Source: an uncultured Clostridia bacterium (GTDB lineage: Bacteria > Bacillota > Clostridia > Oscillospirales > Ruminococcaceae). From it: a stretch of 55,557 bases of DNA. The notes under the pieces are model-generated. The model searched no databases. It worked only from the letters and a program-made list of their open reading frames with translations, and was not told where the DNA came from. A program made the position numbers and the translations under genes. Position 1 is the first letter of the stretch, and each line of letters opens with the position of its first letter. Below are positions 23,322-32,011 of the stretch, one piece after another. Location: the NCBI GenBank assembly GCA_944385925.1, contig CALWZE010000083.1, positions 1 through 55,557 of the forward strand. Direction: 5' to 3'.

Positions 23322-24611
23322 TCATTCCAGATCTCCAGCTTTCTGTTCCATTAAACCGACAATGATTTTCTCCGTCTCAACCATGCCCGGAGCCGCAATC
23401 GCACCTATGTTTCTCATTGTTTGCTCCGGCGTCTCTGCAGCAATTCCGTGACAGGCTTCGATCTGAACGCCGGCTAATCCGAACTCAGAAGCCGCCATGC
23501 CGGTTTTTACGGCAGAAATCACTTTCATGACACAACCGTGGTTGCCGCCCTGGCAAATCATTCCTACAATCGAATTTGTCATGTTATAGAGCGTTCTGCA
23601 AATTGCCTCGTAATCCCCTCCTTTTAAAAAGGTAATTCCACAGGCCATTCCCGTACCCGCTGCAACTGCACAGCCGCACAGCGCCGACAACACGCCGGAG
23701 TAGTGTTTTATGTACATTGTGACGAGATAGCTGAGCGCTGTCGCTTGCAGAAGTCTTTCTAGAGAAATGTGTTCCGCCTGCGCAACAGCTAATAGCGGCA
23801 TCGTGCTGATGATCCCGTGATTTCCGCTGCCTGTAATACTCATTGCCGGATAATTTAGTCCCAGCACACGAGCTTCCGCGGCCGAAGCCGCCAGAAAAAT
23901 AGCCTGTTTTTCAACATCAGTCTGTTTATCCGGCTCTGCCGGCCATTGCAGCATCTGTTGGGTAAACGTGCAGCGCGGCGATTCACAAGCCGCTTTGCTT
24001 AACGCTCCGTTCATTTCAAAAGCCTGATTAATGAAACTGATATCATCCGCCGAAGCATTGCAGGAAAAATCATAAAAATCTTTCAGCGTAAATTCTTCAA
24101 TTCCGGCTTTTCTCCCGACTATTGTTTCAGATTTTTCATTTTCCCTATTCTCATCGGTAAGCACCGTTTTATTGCGGCGCAAATAACAGACATTGGTATG
24201 TGTGCCCTTAATTATCGCTTCGCAGGCATCATGCTCTGTCGTAACTAACGCGCGGATCATGATATCAGGCGAAATAGATGAGATGGAAACTTTAACTTTA
24301 CCCTCCGCAATTTTTCGTCCGCAGCACTCGACCTGCTGTTCTGTAATACCGTCAAGAACCATCAATTCCTTATTCGGGTCTCCAAACCACGCACCCAGCG
24401 CTGCCGCAAAATCGTTTCCCACTTTATCTGTATTGGGGATTCCACAGGTGAAAGCGTTTTTATAAATTCCCGAATTTGTCTGTACTTCAACGAACAGCGG
24501 TTCTTCACTGGTCAATGCCCTCGCTTTGGCACACGCAAGTGCAATTGCAGCAGGTTCTGTAACACCCAGTGCAGGTTTCATGTCCGCTTTGATTAGTTCA
24601 GCAAGCAGCAT
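23322..24611 (-). CDS. CyuA/UPF0597 (L-cysteine desulfidase)-family protein with CTEP changed to VTEP
   Basis: 429 residues of the UPF0597/SDH-alpha group that includes E. coli CyuA (YhaM) and the archaeal 4Fe-4S L-cysteine desulfidase. Positions matching the cluster cysteines are kept: LSALCGCAVAAG near 318, GMICQGGNHGCVMKV near 355. The N-terminal motif, normally VKPALGCTEP, reads MKPALGVTEP (codon GTT), so the cysteine implicated in catalysis is missing. It may be inactive on cysteine or act on another beta-substituted amino acid. The ATG sits two bases after the stop of the ATC-hydrolase gene with no clear binding site, suggesting coupling. Confidence 0.85.
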   Translation of the reverse strand: MLLAELIKADMKPALGVTEPAAIALACAKARALTSEEPLFVEVQTNSGIYKNAFTCGIPNTDKVGNDFAAALGAWFGDPNKELMVLDGITEQQVECCGRKIAEGKVKVSISSISPDIMIRALVTTEHDACEAIIKGTHTNVCYLRRNKTVLTDENRENEKSETIVGRKAGIEEFTLKDFYDFSCNASADDISFINQAFEMNGALSKAACESPRCTFTQQMLQWPAEPDKQTDVEKQAIFLAASAAEARVLGLNYPAMSITGSGNHGIISTMPLLAVAQAEHISLERLLQATALSYLVTMYIKHYSGVLSALCGCAVAAGTGMACGITFLKGGDYEAICRTLYNMTNSIVGMICQGGNHGCVMKVISAVKTGMAASEFGLAGVQIEACHGIAAETPEQTMRNIGAIAAPGMVETEKIIVGLMEQKAGDLE

Positions 24612-24613
24612 AG

Positions 24614-25105
24614 TTATACCGAGTCGTCCTTTCTAAAGCAGAAAACGCAGTGATCGTCTCCCTTTGCAATAGCGGATTGCTTCTCCACGTTCATTCCTTT
24701 TTTGGCGGCCAGTCCTTTAAACATAGAACATGCTACATCGCAAAGGTCCCGTATCTTTTCACCATCTTCTGTCAGCTGCTCCCACATGTTCAGCATTGGG
24801 CAATATCCAATTTTCAGGTCAAATCCAGCATCGCTTTTGTTTTCGACAATGGCTTCCTGTCCCATCTCCATGCTTCGATTCATAAGCTGGTTGACAAACT
24901 TTTCAACGCAATTGCATTCACTGTATTCATGTTCAGCATAATACTCACCCAACTCTTGCATTGCATCTTTGGCAAACTGAGTGGAGAGGCCCGAATCGAT
25001 CCCCTCCATAGTCAGGTAGTAGACCCATTTCCCCTGATTTTCAACGGCAGCTCTTAAAGTGTCGGCGGCTTTCACGCCGATATATTTTTTTGCTTGATTA
25101 GGCAT
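24614..25105 (-). CDS. L-2-amino-thiazoline-4-carboxylate hydrolase-family protein (paralogue 2)
   Basis: 163 residues of the same family as its neighbour. Landmarks are LKIGYCPMLNMWEQ near 100, DLCDVACSMFKG near 122 and a C-terminal CVFCF pair. It has KIGYCP where the other two have FHYCP, so His is replaced by Gly next to the conserved Cys. The ATG lies four bases after GGAGAT and overlaps the end of the upstream paralogue by eight bases. Adjacent unlike copies suggest a hetero-oligomer or two related substrates. Confidence 0.78.
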   Translation of the reverse strand: MPNQAKKYIGVKAADTLRAAVENQGKWVYYLTMEGIDSGLSTQFAKDAMQELGEYYAEHEYSECNCVEKFVNQLMNRSMEMGQEAIVENKSDAGFDLKIGYCPMLNMWEQLTEDGEKIRDLCDVACSMFKGLAAKKGMNVEKQSAIAKGDDHCVFCFRKDDSV

Positions 25106-25592
25106 TGTTATCTCCTTTCCACTTAAAGCACAGTTCGCAGGTATCGTGGCCGTTCGCAATCGTCTTTCCAAGTTCAAACTCAAGTCCCAGTGCGCTGGTA
25201 AGTCCGCGGTCGGTTTCCATCGCGCAATCACACAGCAATTCGAGCTCCTGCGCGTCCTGCGTCATATTGTAAAGGCCCCCCAGCATCGGGCAGTAATGAA
25301 AATCCACTCTAGCTTTGCAATCGTCCATCGACATAAGCTCTGGGCGGAACTGGCTGATCAATCCTTCATTCATAAAGCTGTAAACGAAATCCGGAAGATT
25401 GTCATAAACCCCAAACGAGCGACTATTGTCCCGGCCAATTTTATTAACCGCCGCCCGAGAGTACTTTTCCTTGTCCAATCCTGCCTGAACTGCATGCTTT
25501 ACCATCTGGTAATAAATCATGCCTCTTTTTTCATTTTCAAACCGCACTTCTTTGGATAGAGTGTCATTTACCAACTGAATGTTTTTAAGCAC
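25098..25592 (-). CDS. L-2-amino-thiazoline-4-carboxylate hydrolase-family protein (paralogue 1)
   Basis: 164 residues, first gene of the operon. Family landmarks are VDFHYCPMLGGLYN near 97, LLCDCAMETDRG near 118 and the C-terminal HDTCELCFKW with a CxxC. The family is named for hydrolysis of 2-aminothiazoline-4-carboxylate to a cysteine derivative. The start is a GTG six bases after AAAGGAGA. Promoter and candidate operator lie directly upstream, opposite the divergent GntR regulator. Confidence 0.78.
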   Translation of the reverse strand: MLKNIQLVNDTLSKEVRFENEKRGMIYYQMVKHAVQAGLDKEKYSRAAVNKIGRDNSRSFGVYDNLPDFVYSFMNEGLISQFRPELMSMDDCKARVDFHYCPMLGGLYNMTQDAQELELLCDCAMETDRGLTSALGLEFELGKTIANGHDTCELCFKWKGDNNA

Positions 25593-25625
25593 ACCTGTTC
25601 TCCTTTACAAGATATTCCGCATAAA

Positions 25626-25647
25626 GCATATGACGTATGACGTATGC
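25626..25647. promoter_or_regulatory. Tandem TATGACG repeat, candidate GntR/FadR operator
   Basis: GCATATGACGTATGACGTATGC contains two direct TATGACG copies seven bases apart, bounded by GCATA and TATGC. It lies just downstream of the -10 of the operon, where a bound repressor would block initiation. Assignment to the adjacent regulator is inferred. Confidence 0.5.
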
Positions 25648-25663
25648 TGTATTTGTTATTTAT

Positions 25664-25692
25664 ATAATAATCGACAGTTTTTGCCGCGTCAA
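25664..25692 (-). promoter_or_regulatory. Promoter of the 12-gene ATC-hydrolase/Liv operon
   Basis: TTGACG (25687-25692) and TATTAT (25664-25669) with a 17-base spacer, 72 bases before the first GTG. Confidence 0.65.
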
Positions 25693-25818
25693 TAACTAAA
25701 TTTAAACAATATTGTCAGAATAAATTAGGCATTTTCTCCAACAATCGTATCGGTACATCTTGTTTCTTCCTGGAAAAAGATGTATTATGAACTAAAAATA
25801 ATTAGGTAGAGGTTTTGC

Positions 25819-26496
25819 ATGAGCACCAACTTATCTAATTTTGTAGCCGAATCCATAAAACAAAAAATTATTTCTGGCGAGTACAGCGAAAACGATAAAC
25901 TCCCCAATGAACAGGAACTTGCCAATTTATTTAATGTCAGCAGGACTACAATACGAGAAGCTGTTAAAAGGCTCGTCTCGCAAAACATTGTGACCATAAA
26001 GCGCGGAGTCGGCACATACGTCAATGCAAATCCCGGCTTAATGGATGATCCGCTTGGATTTGAATTTATTCCAGAGGAAGTTATCACCAAAGATCTGCGC
26101 GAATTCCGCTATTATATAGAGCCGGCAGCCGCCAAATTTGCGGCAAAGCGCGCAACCAAGCAACAAATATCGGATATGGCCGATATTATAGAGGGTATGA
26201 AACTATTCACGCAGAAGAATGATTCTGTGCCAGAAAGCTCCGATGTGCTTTCCCAATTCGGCAATTTTGAACTTCTGTTTCACAGTCTGCTTTATGAGAT
26301 GACCGGCAACTCGGTCTTCAAACATCTACAGCCCATCATTATAAAATCGGTGCAGCTGTATTACTTCAAGCAAATCTTATCGGGACAATATAGCATTATC
26401 GACGCTTACGAGTGCCACAAAAAAATCTTCAACGCTATTCGCGCCCGCGATGAGCAGGATGCTTATGAGCAAATGCTGAAACATATGCTCGTCTGA
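25819..26496 (+). CDS. GntR-family (FadR subfamily) transcriptional regulator
   Basis: 225 residues. The N-terminal winged helix (IISGEYSENDKLPNEQELAN, then VSRTTIREAVKRL) is at ~15-70. The C-terminal all-helical FCD-type effector domain includes EFRYYIEPAAAKFAAKRA, FELLFHSLLYEMTGN, and H/D positions that often bind a metal. FadR-type regulators sense small carboxylates or amino acids. Divergent from the ATC-hydrolase/Liv operon, it most likely represses it and is released by the substrate or a product. ATG follows AGAGG. Confidence 0.9.
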   Translation: MSTNLSNFVAESIKQKIISGEYSENDKLPNEQELANLFNVSRTTIREAVKRLVSQNIVTIKRGVGTYVNANPGLMDDPLGFEFIPEEVITKDLREFRYYIEPAAAKFAAKRATKQQISDMADIIEGMKLFTQKNDSVPESSDVLSQFGNFELLFHSLLYEMTGNSVFKHLQPIIIKSVQLYYFKQILSGQYSIIDAYECHKKIFNAIRARDEQDAYEQMLKHMLV

Positions 26497-26735
26497 CCCT
26501 CCTGTTATTTAATAAAAATAGATGATCAATCATCAAAGCGGCCAACTGCAGAATCCACCTAGCGCAAATCTCTGAACCACTCATTTTCTAATCACTCCCC
26601 CTTTGGGTGCGGCTTTTTCAGTAGCTTTATTGATTTTTCATCTGGTTATTTTTATCTATAAGTCCAATTTCGTTTGATCTTCATTTATTTTTAATAACTC
26701 AAGAACAAATACGCAGCCTGAGCTTATTGCACAAC

Positions 26736-26767
26736 AAAAAAACAGCGGACAATGTCCGCTGTTTTTT
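26736..26767. terminator. Bidirectional terminator between the GntR gene and the UroD operon
   Basis: ACAGCGGAC and GTCCGCTGT with a 3-base loop, flanked by A and T runs, lies between two convergent genes. It can serve the minus-strand UroD operon 25 bases after its last stop. Confidence 0.85.
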
Positions 26768-26792
26768 CTTAGGCACTTTTGATTTTTCAAAA

Positions 26793-27932
26793 TCAGGTGT
26801 TTGAGTATCTGCGAAGGATCTCGTTCAGCTCGCTGACCACAGTTTTTTCGTCGCGGTTAATCAGCTCATACTTTTTATTCTTCAATCCGGTTACCGGCGA
26901 GAACAGCGACTGTACGACCAGAGATTGTTTCGGCAGCTTCATATCCTCGAAAAGAAGCTTGTAATATCCGCGGTAATCAATGGGGGTAAAATCACACGCA
27001 ACGATCACAATGTCTTTGTTCAGGCCCGTGCGCAGCTTGTAGAGGGACTCCGCGTCGCCGAGCGAGAAGTTATTGATACCGCGCAGATATTTCATCTGAT
27101 TAAAGCTGTCAATATGCTGGTTGGCTGCACCGCAGTAATGGATAATACCGCCGCCAAAAGCTTCCATCAAACGGTCGTTATACGGGACGACAAATTCGTC
27201 ATAGAGGCTGGGCGGCATCAGGATCGCGTCATCGTCCGAAAGCCAGATGCCGATTCCGTCCGGAACATAAACGCCCTGATTGCCGGCGCAGCAATTCAGC
27301 GGCTCTCCGATAACCTCCTTCTGCTTTTTTACCCACCGAATCAGCGTATCGGTCATCAGATCCATTAATGCGTGGATTTTTTCGGGATAATCATACATCC
27401 AGTAGAACAGCTTGTCGTAACCAACCAGCTGCAGTGCAGACGTAAGCGGGCCCTGGCAGTCGGTAATGCCAACCGGTATGTCGCTGTTTTCTTTAAAGTA
27501 ACGCAGGAATTTCAGGACATGCGGCATTAATCCATCTTTCTCAACATCAGGCGGCTGCAATTTGTCCAGCTGATCTTCCGATTCGATAATGAATCCGGTT
27601 GCGGAAGGGTCCATTTTGTCAATAAACTCAATCCGGCTTCCAAAAGCGGAACAAAGCACGCCGGTTCCCATAAACGGCATCAGATAGGGCACATAATGGT
27701 CCTCAATCAATTCATAGTGATGCTGGAATTGCCGGACCTGGCGCTGATACATAACCGCCGGGTCCTGAAAATATCCATCCGGGATCGCCTCCGGCGCTTC
27801 GCCAAAAACGAAATAGTTTGCGTTATTGACTACAAACGGGAACTGGTCGCTCGATTCGCCGTTAAAAGCTCTCTCAAAAAGCTCCTTGGAAACTTTGTTT
27901 CGCTCACGATAAAGTTCCTGTATATTATCCAT
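26793..27932 (-). CDS. UroD-fold methyltransferase-like protein (1)
   Basis: 379 residues of the uroporphyrinogen decarboxylase superfamily, in the branch that includes cobamide-dependent methyltransferases (MtaA, MtbA, CmuA). A probable zinc site is HYCG near 270 with a later Cys in VIVACDFTP near 325, matching the H-x-C...C pattern of methyl carriers rather than heme enzymes. It may move a methyl group or act on a methylated substrate; no corrinoid protein is in the window. ATG at 27932 follows GGGGAG by seven bases. It is the last gene of the operon. Confidence 0.78.
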   Translation of the reverse strand: MDNIQELYRERNKVSKELFERAFNGESSDQFPFVVNNANYFVFGEAPEAIPDGYFQDPAVMYQRQVRQFQHHYELIEDHYVPYLMPFMGTGVLCSAFGSRIEFIDKMDPSATGFIIESEDQLDKLQPPDVEKDGLMPHVLKFLRYFKENSDIPVGITDCQGPLTSALQLVGYDKLFYWMYDYPEKIHALMDLMTDTLIRWVKKQKEVIGEPLNCCAGNQGVYVPDGIGIWLSDDDAILMPPSLYDEFVVPYNDRLMEAFGGGIIHYCGAANQHIDSFNQMKYLRGINNFSLGDAESLYKLRTGLNKDIVIVACDFTPIDYRGYYKLLFEDMKLPKQSLVVQSLFSPVTGLKNKKYELINRDEKTVVSELNEILRRYSNT

Positions 27933-28377
27933 TTGTTTTCTCCCCTTCCTGTACAAGTTGGATTTCTGATTTCAAACGCTCGATGTCCTGCTTGGAAAGC
28001 GCTGCATATTCGCTGTTTTCTTCTCCGGTATCCGCGTTTTCAACGATAAGCACCGAAGCGTCGCGGCTTAAAATAACATGGTGCCAGATATTCTGACGGA
28101 TATTGTAGACGGTACCCTGTTCCATTCGAAAAGTCTTTGGCTCCTTCGGCTCGGCTTCCTCTCCTGCGCCGATCAGCCAGGCCTCACCGTTCAAAAGCAC
28201 AAACACTTCGTCCGTTTGTGAATGGCGCTCCAGCCGGTAAAGCAGCTCTTTTTCCACGATATCAAAATAATTCAGCACAGCAACCCGCCAGCCATTGAAA
28301 AATACAAAAGGAAAAAATCCATTTTCCAGCGTTTTGTAGCTGCTGAATCCCTCAAGTTCAATTTTTCCGCTTACCAT
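27925..28377 (-). CDS. Cupin-domain protein between two UroD-fold genes
   Basis: 150 residues with one predicted beta-barrel. SQTDEVFVLLNGEAWLIG near 60 is a cupin motif 1 without the usual paired histidines, and GTVYNIRQNIWHHVILS near 100 is motif 2 with two His. The probable role is binding or isomerising a sugar-like or ureido-like small molecule. It ends in QEGEKTNG, overlapping the start of UroD (1) by eight bases. It directly follows UroD (2), so all three are probably made together. Confidence 0.75.
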   Translation of the reverse strand: MVSGKIELEGFSSYKTLENGFFPFVFFNGWRVAVLNYFDIVEKELLYRLERHSQTDEVFVLLNGEAWLIGAGEEAEPKEPKTFRMEQGTVYNIRQNIWHHVILSRDASVLIVENADTGEENSEYAALSKQDIERLKSEIQLVQEGEKTNG

Positions 28378-29421
28378 TCAGCAATTCTCCCCTTTCTGAA
28401 CCATCCGCAGCATCGCAAGTACGTTTTCGTGCGGCGTTGTACCGCCCAGCGCACAGCCGGGTCCAAGGATTACGCCGGTTGCCTGTTCACCACCGACCGT
28501 GCACAGCATCTCGCGCGTTTCCCGCTCAACAGCCTGCGTGTCGCCTTTCATGAGGGTGAGGGGCGAAATCTGGCCAAGTACGACTGTCCGGTTTTTCATC
28601 AGCGGAAATGCTTTTTTCAGATCGGTTTTCTGATCCAGTTCCAGTATGTCCGCACCGGTTTCCACCATCTGTGGGATAATTCTCGTTGCATTTCCGCAGA
28701 TATGCAGCGCAATCCTGCCGCCATGTCTGTGAACAGCATCGATCAATTCCTTTTCATAGCGGAGCGCAAACCGCTCATACATTGCCGGAGAAATCACATC
28801 CGGGCCCGCTGTACTGTCTCCGATGGAAGTGCAGTGCGCGCCCGCGTCCAGCATCGCTTTACAGCACAGCGCCCCTGCCTGGGTGCAGATGGACAAAAGC
28901 CGGTCGATTTTTTCTTCTTCCTCATCGTCTGCCAGCTCCATCAGCAGCTCTCCCATCCCAAGGATCTGGGAAGCAAGACTGAACGGTCCCTGATCCCCGC
29001 GGCCCATCACAACGACGCGATCGCCAAAGTGGTCACGCAATATCCGTACCGTTTCCAGATTTGCTTTAAGAAGCGGAGCTTCCAGAATTTTCTCGCTGAC
29101 AACCAGCTTTTCCAACTCGTCCAAAGAACCGATTGCCGGTCCGGTGACAACCGGCGGATCATCGGTTCGAAACTCGACTTTGCACCCCATGGCCTGTGCA
29201 AGAGAGGCCGTTCCGTTCTCCACCAGAAGCACGTCATGTTTAAACTCCTCGTGCAGCTGTATCTGGGTGCGCGCCATGGCCTGCGGGTCCAACACAAATT
29301 GGTCAAAGGGCAGCCCGGAAGCGTTTGCGCACATCATGAAATTGTGCAGATCTGTCGGCATCCGGTCCACCGGCTGAAATCTCAGCGCCGCATTGAATCT
29401 TTCCAGTGACGTCATTTCCAT
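28378..29421 (-). CDS. UroD-fold methyltransferase-like protein (2)
   Basis: 347 residues, with the early SLERFNAALRFQPVDRMP typical of MtaA/CmuA-type proteins. The zinc motif is clear: LHICGNATR near 235 and LGPGCALGGTTPHENV near 325, aligning with the H-x-C and C ligands of methylcobamide:coenzyme M methyltransferases. Because clostridia lack coenzyme M, the methyl acceptor may be another thiol or a folate via a corrinoid protein. The ATG lies eight bases after GGAGGAG, directly after the ABC ATPase gene. Confidence 0.82.
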   Translation of the reverse strand: MEMTSLERFNAALRFQPVDRMPTDLHNFMMCANASGLPFDQFVLDPQAMARTQIQLHEEFKHDVLLVENGTASLAQAMGCKVEFRTDDPPVVTGPAIGSLDELEKLVVSEKILEAPLLKANLETVRILRDHFGDRVVVMGRGDQGPFSLASQILGMGELLMELADDEEEEKIDRLLSICTQAGALCCKAMLDAGAHCTSIGDSTAGPDVISPAMYERFALRYEKELIDAVHRHGGRIALHICGNATRIIPQMVETGADILELDQKTDLKKAFPLMKNRTVVLGQISPLTLMKGDTQAVERETREMLCTVGGEQATGVILGPGCALGGTTPHENVLAMLRMVQKGENC

Positions 29422-29423
29422 TT

Positions 29424-30965
29424 TCAGTTCTCCTCCACAAGGGTAGCGGCTTTCATAATCTTTTCCTGGCTAACGTTTTCTCCGGTTAACTCAGCGCGGA
29501 ACTTGCCATTGCTCAGGACAAGGAATCGGTCGCACATTGCAATCAATTCCGGCATTTCGGAAGAGACCATGATAATGCCGATTCCCTGATTCGCCATATC
29601 GCTGATCAGGCGGTAAATTTCGGTCTTTGCGCCGACGTCGATACCTCGAGTAGGCTCGTCAAAGAACATTACCTTCAAGTCGGTCATCATCCATTTGGCC
29701 AGAACAACCTTCTGCTGATTTCCACCGGAAAGATGGATCATGGGTGTTTCAATATCCGGTGCCTTTACAGATAATTTTTGAAAATAATCATTGGCGTACT
29801 GCTTTTCAGCCCTGTGATTGATCAATCCGCCATGCACAATCTTATCCAAACTGGCAAGAACCGTGTTTTCCCGGATTGTCGCGCCGGCAATAAATCCGTT
29901 TCGTTTTCTGTCCTCTGTAAGATATCCAATGCCTGCTTCTTTAATTCCCCGCAAACTCAGTTTGTCTATTCTCTTTCCTTCCAGCCAAACCTTGCCGCTG
30001 ACTCCCTCTTCCTGCGCTTTAAATATGGCGTTCAGCAGTTCGCTGCGACCCGCTCCGACCAGTCCGGCGATTCCGAGGATTTCCCCGCGCCGCAGGCTGA
30101 AAGAAACGTCATCCACGATGTTCCGATCCTTCATGTATGGATGCGGCACGCACATATTCTCGACACGAAGAATTTCTTCTCCGATCACGGCCTGCTGTTT
30201 CGGATAAAGCACCTCGATTTTGCGCCCCACCATATCCTCAACCAGCTTTTCAGGCGTAACCTCACTGGTCGGATAATCGGCGATATGTTCTCCATCACGC
30301 AGCACAGTGACCCTGTCTGCAATCTGGAAAATCTCATCCATTTTGTGTGAAATATACAGGCAGGATACCTGTTTCGCTTTCAAATCCCGGATAACCCGCA
30401 GCAGATTCTCGGTTTCCGTCTGGGTAAGCGCGGATGTCGGCTCATCCAGCACGAGGATTTTCGGTTTTTTTGCAATCGCGCGAGCAATGGAAAGCAGCTG
30501 CTGCTGAGAAGTGCTCAGCGTCTTGACCTTTTGTCTTGGGTCAACCTGCAAGCCAACCATTTGGAGATAATCTTTTGCCTCCCTGTTCATCCGCCGCCAG
30601 TCAATGGTTCTCCATTTTGTCATCGGCAGTGCACCCATAAAGAGGTTTTCTGCGACCGTCAGATCAAGATGCAGGCTGATTTCCTGATAAATCATCTCGA
30701 TGCCTGCGTTTTCAGCGTCCTTTGTGGAGCGAAAGCGCATGGGCTGTCCATTTACCCGAATGGTTCCTTCGTAATTTCCGAAACTGTCGCTGCCGGACAG
30801 TATCTTCATCAGGGTGGATTTTCCGGCTCCGTTTTCGCCGCAAACAGCAAGAACCTCGCCGTGCCTGAGTTTCAGGCACACATCCTTCAGCGCCGTGACC
30901 GCAATAAACCGTCGGGTAATGTGATCCAGCTCCAGTAAATATTCCGTATTGTTCTGCGTATTCAT
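29424..30965 (-). CDS. Ribose-type ABC transporter ATPase (duplicated), system 1
   Basis: About 513 residues with two ABC domains, as in RbsA/MglA. Domain 1 has Walker A CGENGAGKSTLMK, signature LSTSQQQLLSIARAI and DEPTSAL. Domain 2 has the usual degenerate GLVGAGRSEL, a normal LSGGNQQKVVLAKWM and DEPTRGIDVGAK. It energises uptake through the permease encoded just upstream. ATG at 30965 lies five bases after the permease stop (TAACGAGATG), consistent with coupling. Confidence 0.93.
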   Translation of the reverse strand: MNTQNNTEYLLELDHITRRFIAVTALKDVCLKLRHGEVLAVCGENGAGKSTLMKILSGSDSFGNYEGTIRVNGQPMRFRSTKDAENAGIEMIYQEISLHLDLTVAENLFMGALPMTKWRTIDWRRMNREAKDYLQMVGLQVDPRQKVKTLSTSQQQLLSIARAIAKKPKILVLDEPTSALTQTETENLLRVIRDLKAKQVSCLYISHKMDEIFQIADRVTVLRDGEHIADYPTSEVTPEKLVEDMVGRKIEVLYPKQQAVIGEEILRVENMCVPHPYMKDRNIVDDVSFSLRRGEILGIAGLVGAGRSELLNAIFKAQEEGVSGKVWLEGKRIDKLSLRGIKEAGIGYLTEDRKRNGFIAGATIRENTVLASLDKIVHGGLINHRAEKQYANDYFQKLSVKAPDIETPMIHLSGGNQQKVVLAKWMMTDLKVMFFDEPTRGIDVGAKTEIYRLISDMANQGIGIIMVSSEMPELIAMCDRFLVLSNGKFRAELTGENVSQEKIMKAATLVEEN

Positions 30966-30969
30966 CTCG

Positions 30970-31941
30970 TTACCCAATTCCATACTTCTTACGGCGATAC
31001 TGGTCAAGTCCGACGGCAAATATGATGATAATGCCGACGATCAGACTTTGCCAGTAAGCGGAAATTTTCATAAGCAGCAGCGCATTTTCAATTACGGTCA
31101 TGAGCAGTGCGCCAAGCAAAGTTCCGAAAATGCTTCCCGAACCGCCGAACATGCTGGTACCGCCGATGATAACGGCCGCGACAACGGTCAATTCATAGCC
31201 GTTTCCAGCACTGGGTTGTGCGGAGTTCAGACGTCCCGCCATCAAAATACCCGCAAGCGAAGCGGAAACCGAAGCGAGCACATAAACCGACATCTGTGTC
31301 AGGTTTACATTGATTCCGGCAAGCCGGGCGGTCTCCCGGTTGCCGCCGATCGAGTAAACGCAGCGTCCATATCGGGTATTGCGCAGTACAAAAGCGCCGA
31401 TCAGCGCCAGAGCCAACGCGATAAGAACGATATTGGGAATTCCAAGCACACTGCCCTGTCCAAGCGCCTTAAAGCTTTCCGGAAGAGGATAAACCGGGCT
31501 GCCCTTAGTCACTATCAGCACCAGGCCATCCACTATGTACATCATGCCCAGTGTGACAATCAACGCCGGTATATTCAGCTTGACAACAAGGATTCCGTTA
31601 ATAAGTCCGACGACAAACCCGAACAGAAGGCCAATAAGAATGCTGATCAGAAGCGAGGCCCCCGTCTGCGCCGTCATCGCAGAGATAATACCCGCCATCG
31701 CCATGACGCTGCCGACCGAAAGATCAAGTCCGCCCGTAATCAGGACATAGGTAATGGCGATTCCGATAATAAAAACATAGGAAGTGGAGCGAAGAACATT
31801 GATAATATTGTCCCGCGAAAAGAATACGCTGTTCTTGAATCCCACCGCAACCATCAGCACGATCAGGACAAGCACAATGCCCAGCTGGTCAAACCGCTGA
31901 AGCAGTTGGGACAGTTTGCTTTTCTTTACATTGTTGTTCAT
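30970..31941 (-). CDS. Ribose-type ABC transporter permease, system 1
   Basis: 323 residues and about ten hydrophobic segments. It carries RbsC landmarks ITGGLDLSVGSVMAMAGI near 65, GRCVYSIGGNRETARLAGINV near 205 and VIIGGTSMFGGSGSIFGTLLG near 255. It forms the membrane channel with the ATPase downstream and the binding lipoprotein upstream. Start after GAGGAAATCCAA. Confidence 0.93.
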   Translation of the reverse strand: MNNNVKKSKLSQLLQRFDQLGIVLVLIVLMVAVGFKNSVFFSRDNIINVLRSTSYVFIIGIAITYVLITGGLDLSVGSVMAMAGIISAMTAQTGASLLISILIGLLFGFVVGLINGILVVKLNIPALIVTLGMMYIVDGLVLIVTKGSPVYPLPESFKALGQGSVLGIPNIVLIALALALIGAFVLRNTRYGRCVYSIGGNRETARLAGINVNLTQMSVYVLASVSASLAGILMAGRLNSAQPSAGNGYELTVVAAVIIGGTSMFGGSGSIFGTLLGALLMTVIENALLLMKISAYWQSLIVGIIIIFAVGLDQYRRKKYGIG

Positions 31942-31968
31942 TTGGATTTCCTCGGCTGTAAAATAAGC

Positions 31969-32000
31969 AAAGCCCTTAAGAAAGCTTTCTCAAGGGCTTT
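31969..32000 (-). terminator. Intra-operon hairpin after the binding-protein gene
   Basis: AAAGCCCTT and AAGGGCTTT flank a second palindrome, giving a 32-base near-perfect inverted repeat 11 bases after the binding-protein stop. It probably stabilises that part of the message or partly ends transcription, as in the Liv operon. Confidence 0.7.
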
Positions 32001-32011
32001 GGCGTTTGATG

